Source: Paenibacillus sp. FSL H3-0469
GTDB lineage: Bacteria > Bacillota > Bacilli > Paenibacillales > Paenibacillaceae
Length of the DNA: 64,000 nt
NCBI RefSeq assembly: GCF_038051945.1
Contig: NZ_CP150302.1
Location: forward strand, 5,022,001 to 5,086,000
Reading direction: 5' to 3'
Each line of letters starts with the position of its first letter. Within the stretch, counting starts at the first letter, position 1. The notes under the pieces were generated by a model. That model searched no databases, had not been told where the DNA came from, and was given only the letters and a program-made list of their open reading frames with translations. Both the position numbers and the translations under genes were made by a program. Below, one piece after another: positions 59,761-64,000 of this stretch.

Positions 59761-62700
59761 ATGATTAAGCATCTGTATGCAATATGGTTAGGGGACGTAT
59801 TATTCTGCTTCTCGGGCGAAACCTCCGAGCCGAAGGTGGACGCATGGACACGTGTGATCAAACGGCTGGAGCTCCGCAGTGGCTGGCGTCCTTTTGCGGG
59901 TGCTGCCCTGCGGCTGGCGGAGGTGAAGTATCCTGCGGCCGCTGCTGCGGAGGGCAAGCCGGCGCGGCGCGGACTGCCTGGACGCACGCTGGAAGGACTG
60001 GCGCTGTCTCCGAAGGATGCCTTCGAGCTGCTGCTGGCCTGGGATGAGCAGGCGAGCCGCGCCCAGGGCATTGAGCCTGGAGGAGAGCTGCGCTACTGGT
60101 CGGCAGCGGCCCGCTTCGCGCTGGAGCTGATGGGCAAAGGCGGGATTGTGCCCGGAGCTCAGCCCCCGCGCAAGGTGGGCTCGCGGCGGCGCGGCGGCGA
60201 ACAGGCTGCTGCCGTATGCTGGTCACCGGCGTTCCGGGAAGAGGCGGATAAGGAGTTCTTCCTGCAGATGGCGGCTTCTATGCCGGTGCTTGCGCTCGGC
60301 ACGCATGTAGCAGAGGAAGGCGACCTGTCCTCGCGCGAGGAAGCGGGCGGGTATGTGCTGTATTCCTTCCTGCAGGCGGTCATGACCGCTGAGATCAAGA
60401 ATGTGGTTGCCGCCCATGAGAGCGCGCTGGCGCCGTATAAGGCTAACTACCGCCGCGGCTATTCTCCGCTGACTGAGCTGTGGTGGAACAGTCTGCTCAC
60501 CGGCAGCCGGGATATTCCCGTGCAGGGGACCCCGGCTGAGGTGACGGAGCTGCTGACCGTGGTGAACGAGACGGCGGCCCATGAGGTGCCGCATTTCGAG
60601 ACCGAGGAGGCCCGCAGCGGACAGCTTAGTCTGGGCCTGCGGCTGGAGCCGCCGGCGGAGGAGAGCGAGCTGTGGCAACTGACCTTCTGGGCGGAGAGCC
60701 GGGAGGAGGGGGAATTCTGGATTCCGGCGGAAGCGGTGTGGAGCAGCCGGGAGCGGGAATTCACTCTCTGGGGCAAGCGATACCGCAATATCCAGCAGCA
60801 GCTGCTTGCTGCGCTGGGACGGGCGGCGAAGAGTTCGCCGGATATCCGGCGATCGCTGGCTGAACCGGCTCCGCGCGGAATTGAGCTGGCGCCGGAGCGG
60901 CTGTATTTCTTCCTGAAGGAGAGCGTGCAGCTGCTGCGGGAGCGGGGAATTACGGTGCAGATGCCATCGCGCTGGAGCCGTGAGGGACGTCGGCGGATCG
61001 GCATGAGAATGAAAATGCAGCCGCCGGTTGGCGGAATGGATGGTCCGGTTCAGCCGGCGCTGGGCATGGAAGAGCTGATCTCCTTCCGCATTGAAGCCTC
61101 TTTGGGGGATTCGGACATCACTGAGGATGAACTGAATGCCCTGGTGGAGGCGGGTGTGCCTTTTGTGCGCTTCCGGGGAGAATGGATTGAAGTGGACCCG
61201 AAGGAAGTGCGTCAGGTCCTGAAGTATATTAAGCGTGGTGAGAGCGGAGAGATGACCGCAGCCGACTGGATGCGCCTGGAGGCTGAAGAGGGCGAGGAGC
61301 GGCTGTGGAAGGGTATGTCGGTTACCGGCATGGAGACCTCGGGCCTGCTGGCTTCCCTCATGAATGGCGATGTGCTGCGCGGAATGCCGCTGCGTCCCGT
61401 GCCGGAGGATCTGAACGGGACACTGCGTCCTTATCAGGAGCGGGGGTATCAGTGGCTTACCACGCTCAGCAATCTCGGCTTCGGCGTCTGCCTGGCTGAC
61501 GATATGGGCCTCGGCAAAACCATACAGGTCATCACCTGCCTCCTGGACCGGGCGCTGAATGCCCCGCCAGGTGAGAAGCAGGAGCCTGTGCTGATTCTCT
61601 GCCCGACCTCGCTGCTTGGCAACTGGCAGCGGGAATTGCAGCGCTTCGCCCCTTCGCTTAGCCTGCATATTCACCATGGAGGGCGGCGGGTGCGCGGCGA
61701 AGGGTTCAGGGAACTGGCGGCCAGCCATGAGATTGTGCTGACTACCTACCATTTGGCGGGCCGGGACAGTGAGGATCTGGCCGGGGTACGCTGGTCTACC
61801 GTTGTGCTGGATGAAGCGCAGTATATCAAGAATCACCGCACCAAGCAGGCGCAGAGCGTCATGAAGCTGAGCGCGCCGAACCGGATCGCAATGACCGGGA
61901 CTCCGGTGGAGAACCGGCTGGGCGAGCTGTGGTCGATTTTCCATTTTCTCAACCCAGGCTATCTGGGTACGTACCATTCCTTCCGCCAGCGTTATGTGTC
62001 GGGAGAGGGCGGCGAACGGCTGCGTGAGCTGCACCGGCTGGTCTCGCCCTTCCTGCTGCGGCGTCTCAAGAGTGACCCGGATATCTCGAAGGATCTGCCG
62101 GAGAAGCTTGAGCTGAAGTCTTATTGTCCGCTTACGGAGACCCAGGCCGCGCTGTATCAGGGGGTTGTGGATGAGATGCTTGGCGTCATCGGTGAGCGCT
62201 CGGGCATGGCCCGGCGGGGACTGGTGCTGTCTTCCCTGACCAAGCTGAAGCAGATCTGCGATCATCCCCAGCTGTTCCGCAAGGACGAGGGGCGGAGCCT
62301 GCGCAGTGAGCCTTCGGGCAAAATGGACGTCATGTTCGAGGTGCTCGACAGCATCTCCGAGCTTGGCGAATCAGCGCTGATCTTCACCCAGTATGTAGCT
62401 ATGGGCGAACTGCTCGTCAGCCGGCTGGCCCGAAGATACGGGCAGACACCGTTGTTCCTGCATGGCGGCATCTCGAAGCGTGATCGCGACGAGATGGTGC
62501 ATGCTTTTCAGGAGGGAGAAGGTCCGGCCTTCTTCGTTCTCTCGCTTAAGGCAGGCGGCGTCGGCCTCAATCTGACTCGGGCCAACCATGTGCTGCATTA
62601 TGACCGCTGGTGGAACCCGGCTGTAGAGAATCAAGCGACGGACCGCGCCTTCCGGATTGGACAGCACAAGAATGTACAGGTGCATAAGCTGATCTGCCAG

Positions 62701-62850
62701 GGAACGCTGGAAGAGCGGATCGACGAGCTGATTGAACGCAAAAAAAGCCTGTCCGAGCAGGTCGTCGGCTCCGGCGAGAACTGGTTGACCGAGATGTCGA
62801 ACCATGAGCTCAAAGAGCTGATTGAACTGCAGGGACAGGATTGGATGTAG
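59761..62850 (+). CDS. SNF2-family DEAD/DEAH-box helicase
   Basis: 1029-residue ATP-dependent DNA translocase. The N-terminal about 380 residues are divergent; a bacterial SNF2-associated domain follows (about 390-530), then the SNF2 ATPase (about 550-800) with Walker A DDMGLGKTIQ, LDEAQYIKNH (motif II, DEAQ) and MTGTPVENRLGELWS, and a helicase C-terminal domain (about 850-1005) with LHGGISKRDRDEMV and the motif VI ATDRAFRIGQ. It resembles YwqA of B. subtilis. ATG at 59761 with GGAGAT is preferred to a GTG at 59710. The next gene follows at 39 bp. Confidence 0.92.
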   Translation: MIKHLYAIWLGDVLFCFSGETSEPKVDAWTRVIKRLELRSGWRPFAGAALRLAEVKYPAAAAAEGKPARRGLPGRTLEGLALSPKDAFELLLAWDEQASRAQGIEPGGELRYWSAAARFALELMGKGGIVPGAQPPRKVGSRRRGGEQAAAVCWSPAFREEADKEFFLQMAASMPVLALGTHVAEEGDLSSREEAGGYVLYSFLQAVMTAEIKNVVAAHESALAPYKANYRRGYSPLTELWWNSLLTGSRDIPVQGTPAEVTELLTVVNETAAHEVPHFETEEARSGQLSLGLRLEPPAEESELWQLTFWAESREEGEFWIPAEAVWSSREREFTLWGKRYRNIQQQLLAALGRAAKSSPDIRRSLAEPAPRGIELAPERLYFFLKESVQLLRERGITVQMPSRWSREGRRRIGMRMKMQPPVGGMDGPVQPALGMEELISFRIEASLGDSDITEDELNALVEAGVPFVRFRGEWIEVDPKEVRQVLKYIKRGESGEMTAADWMRLEAEEGEERLWKGMSVTGMETSGLLASLMNGDVLRGMPLRPVPEDLNGTLRPYQERGYQWLTTLSNLGFGVCLADDMGLGKTIQVITCLLDRALNAPPGEKQEPVLILCPTSLLGNWQRELQRFAPSLSLHIHHGGRRVRGEGFRELAASHEIVLTTYHLAGRDSEDLAGVRWSTVVLDEAQYIKNHRTKQAQSVMKLSAPNRIAMTGTPVENRLGELWSIFHFLNPGYLGTYHSFRQRYVSGEGGERLRELHRLVSPFLLRRLKSDPDISKDLPEKLELKSYCPLTETQAALYQGVVDEMLGVIGERSGMARRGLVLSSLTKLKQICDHPQLFRKDEGRSLRSEPSGKMDVMFEVLDSISELGESALIFTQYVAMGELLVSRLARRYGQTPLFLHGGISKRDRDEMVHAFQEGEGPAFFVLSLKAGGVGLNLTRANHVLHYDRWWNPAVENQATDRAFRIGQHKNVQVHKLICQGTLEERIDELIERKKSLSEQVVGSGENWLTEMSNHELKELIELQGQDWM

Positions 62851-62889
62851 ATTGTGCAAAAGATTGTAAGGCAGAAGGAGGAAGCATCT

Positions 62890-63864
62890 ATGAATGAGCT
62901 GCTGGAGCTGCGGCTGGAGGTGCTGCCCGGGGTCATCAAGGCCACCGGGACTGTGGGGCCTGCTGCTGAAGCAGCAAACAGACGCAGCAGCAAAGCTGGA
63001 GCGGGGAAAGAGAAGCAAGGGGAGCTGGGCCGGCGGGTGGAGAATAAGCAGCTGGTGCAGCCAAGGGAAGGAGAGCGGGTGGAAGCAGTGCCGCAGGTGC
63101 AGCAAGGAGAAAGGGCAGGGAACAGGCAGGGGGCGGAGCAAGGGCAGGGAAAAAGGACGGAACCCGTGCTGCAGGTACAGCAAGGACAGCAGGCGCCACT
63201 ATCGCAGGTGCAGCGGGAGGCTGTCACTCTGCTTATTCCACAGTGGACACCCGCCCGGAAGAATGAAGTGCTGCATCAGCTCGCTGCGCATCCGGGTGAA
63301 CTGTATGACCTGCTGCAGGGCAGCCTGAATGGCGGGCTTGCTGCGCTGGAGTTGCTGCCTGCGGATGATGAGTTGAGGCTGGCAGCGGATGAACAGGGCA
63401 CGGGTCTGCTGCCCGCCGAGAAACTGGTGGAGCGGATCAGTCAGCAGCTTACCCAGGAGCCGCTGCTTGCGTTCGCCCTGCGCGGACTGTCCAAGGAAGA
63501 GCTGCTCTCCGGTGTGTTCGCCCTGTGGGCGGAACAGGAGAACGAGCGGAGTGCGGAAGAAGATGCGCCTGCATCTGTGTCGCTCGCGGCCGAGTTAGCC
63601 CGGCTGGAGCGCAAGGGTCCGGCTGTATCCTCTGGAGAATGGCTGGCCGAGGCTGCGGCTGAAGGCTCACTGCACCAGCCGGGGCCGCTGTTTCATGAGA
63701 TCTCCTCGCGTCCTTTTCCGGCAATGCCTGAGGTAATGGAACCGGAGGAGGATTGGAGCGCACTTCTGCCGCAGACACCGAAGGCCCGTGAAGGGCTTGC
63801 GCTGCTGATGCGCCGGGTCTCGGAAGCCGCCGCGAAGCGGGCGGCGGGCTTGAATAAGCTGTAG
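62890..63864 (+). CDS. Unknown protein encoded with the SNF2 helicase
   Basis: 324-residue protein not recognised as a whole. Residues about 20-120 are low-complexity (Gln, Glu, Gly, Arg) and look disordered; from about 120 on (PQWTPARKNEVLHQLAAHPG, then alternating Leu/Glu helices) it is alpha-helical and acidic. AAGGAGG gives a strong start at 62890. It follows the helicase closely. In Bacillales the SNF2 gene is often next to a SWIM zinc-finger gene; no CxC...CxH motif is visible here, so if such a gene exists it lies beyond the window. The last codons (GLNKL) already belong to the tandem repeat downstream. Confidence 0.72.
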   Translation: MNELLELRLEVLPGVIKATGTVGPAAEAANRRSSKAGAGKEKQGELGRRVENKQLVQPREGERVEAVPQVQQGERAGNRQGAEQGQGKRTEPVLQVQQGQQAPLSQVQREAVTLLIPQWTPARKNEVLHQLAAHPGELYDLLQGSLNGGLAALELLPADDELRLAADEQGTGLLPAEKLVERISQQLTQEPLLAFALRGLSKEELLSGVFALWAEQENERSAEEDAPASVSLAAELARLERKGPAVSSGEWLAEAAAEGSLHQPGPLFHEISSRPFPAMPEVMEPEEDWSALLPQTPKAREGLALLMRRVSEAAAKRAAGLNKL

Positions 63865-64000
63865 CTGCGGGTTCGTGAGGTGGGCTTGAATAAGCTTTGG
63901 GTGCATGGGTTCGTGAGTAGGGGCTTGAGTAAGCTCCAGGTTCGTGGATTTATAGCTGGGCTTTGAGCAAGTTGTAGGTGCGTGGATTGGTGAGTAGGGG
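63846..64000 (+). repeat. 36-39 bp tandem repeat array running off the window
   Basis: Imperfect units starting GGGCTTGAATAAGCT at 63846, 63882, 63921 and 63958, with a fifth starting at about 63997, each ending like GGTTCGTGAGTA. CTT-gaat-AAG gives every unit a small inverted repeat. The first unit lies across the 3' end of the preceding gene. The array continues past the window. Confidence 0.75.

Overview
The window looks like a chromosomal segment from a Paenibacillus-type member of the Bacillales. The signs are a YesM/YesN two-component pair, S-layer-homology anchoring, GGAGG-rich ribosome binding sites, a Gram-positive T-box and cobalamin riboswitch, LPxTG-type wall anchoring, and moderately GC-rich genes between AT-rich promoters. 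No rRNA, phage or CRISPR is seen. One intact IS4-family insertion sequence and one tRNA (Thr, anticodon CGT) are present.

Layout. 1-4.3 kb: end of a YesM sensor kinase, its AraC-type regulator, an AAC(3)-family acetyltransferase and a histidine phosphatase. 4.4-6.3 kb: an intergenic array of about 51-bp units split by the insertion sequence. 6.4-10.5 kb: MFS exporter with ArsR regulator, then an ECF sigma factor with a DUF4179 partner. 10.7-18.6 kb: a 2646-residue S-layer-anchored nuclease/nucleotidase. 19.2-21.5 kb: serS with T-box leader and a flavin reductase. 21.7-24.8 kb: anaerobic ribonucleotide reductase nrdD-nrdG, preceded by a cobalamin riboswitch, paired NrdR boxes and four DnaA-box-like 9-mers in 11-bp register. 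25-30 kb: small metabolic and unknown genes and the tRNA. 30.3-37.3 kb: a c-di-GMP-I riboswitch in front of a wall-anchored Pro/Thr-repeat adhesin, a hydrolase and an HD-GYP phosphodiesterase.

37.6-50.7 kb is the most striking region. Two convergent gene sets together look like a flavin-based extracellular electron transfer (FLEET/EET) locus. The plus-strand set is eetA, eetB, an ECF transporter module (EcfA-EcfA-EcfT), a U32 protein, a class III aminotransferase and a UbiA-type prenyltransferase (dmkA-like). The minus-strand set is a PplA-like lipoprotein with two FMN-binding domains, Ndh2 with a membrane tail, a short heptaprenyl-synthase component and a polyprenyl synthase (dmkB-like). CRP/Fnr-type palindromes lie upstream of pplA, which fits anaerobic control. 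The flavin transferase FmnB and the flavin carrier FmnA are not in the window.

51-64 kb: CsbD, a 5TM-LYT histidine kinase, an MFS protein, a short-chain reductase, RidA, a TspO-like protein, a GH31 glucosidase, and a SNF2 helicase with an unknown partner.

A recurring non-coding theme is four intergenic arrays (4.4-6.3, 18.9-19.1, 33.8-34.1 and 59.2-59.5 kb). They have different sequences but the same 51-53 bp period, and two of them share a 19-bp core. I do not recognise this repeat family and flag it, with the EET locus and the multi-input nrdDG promoter, as most worth following up.
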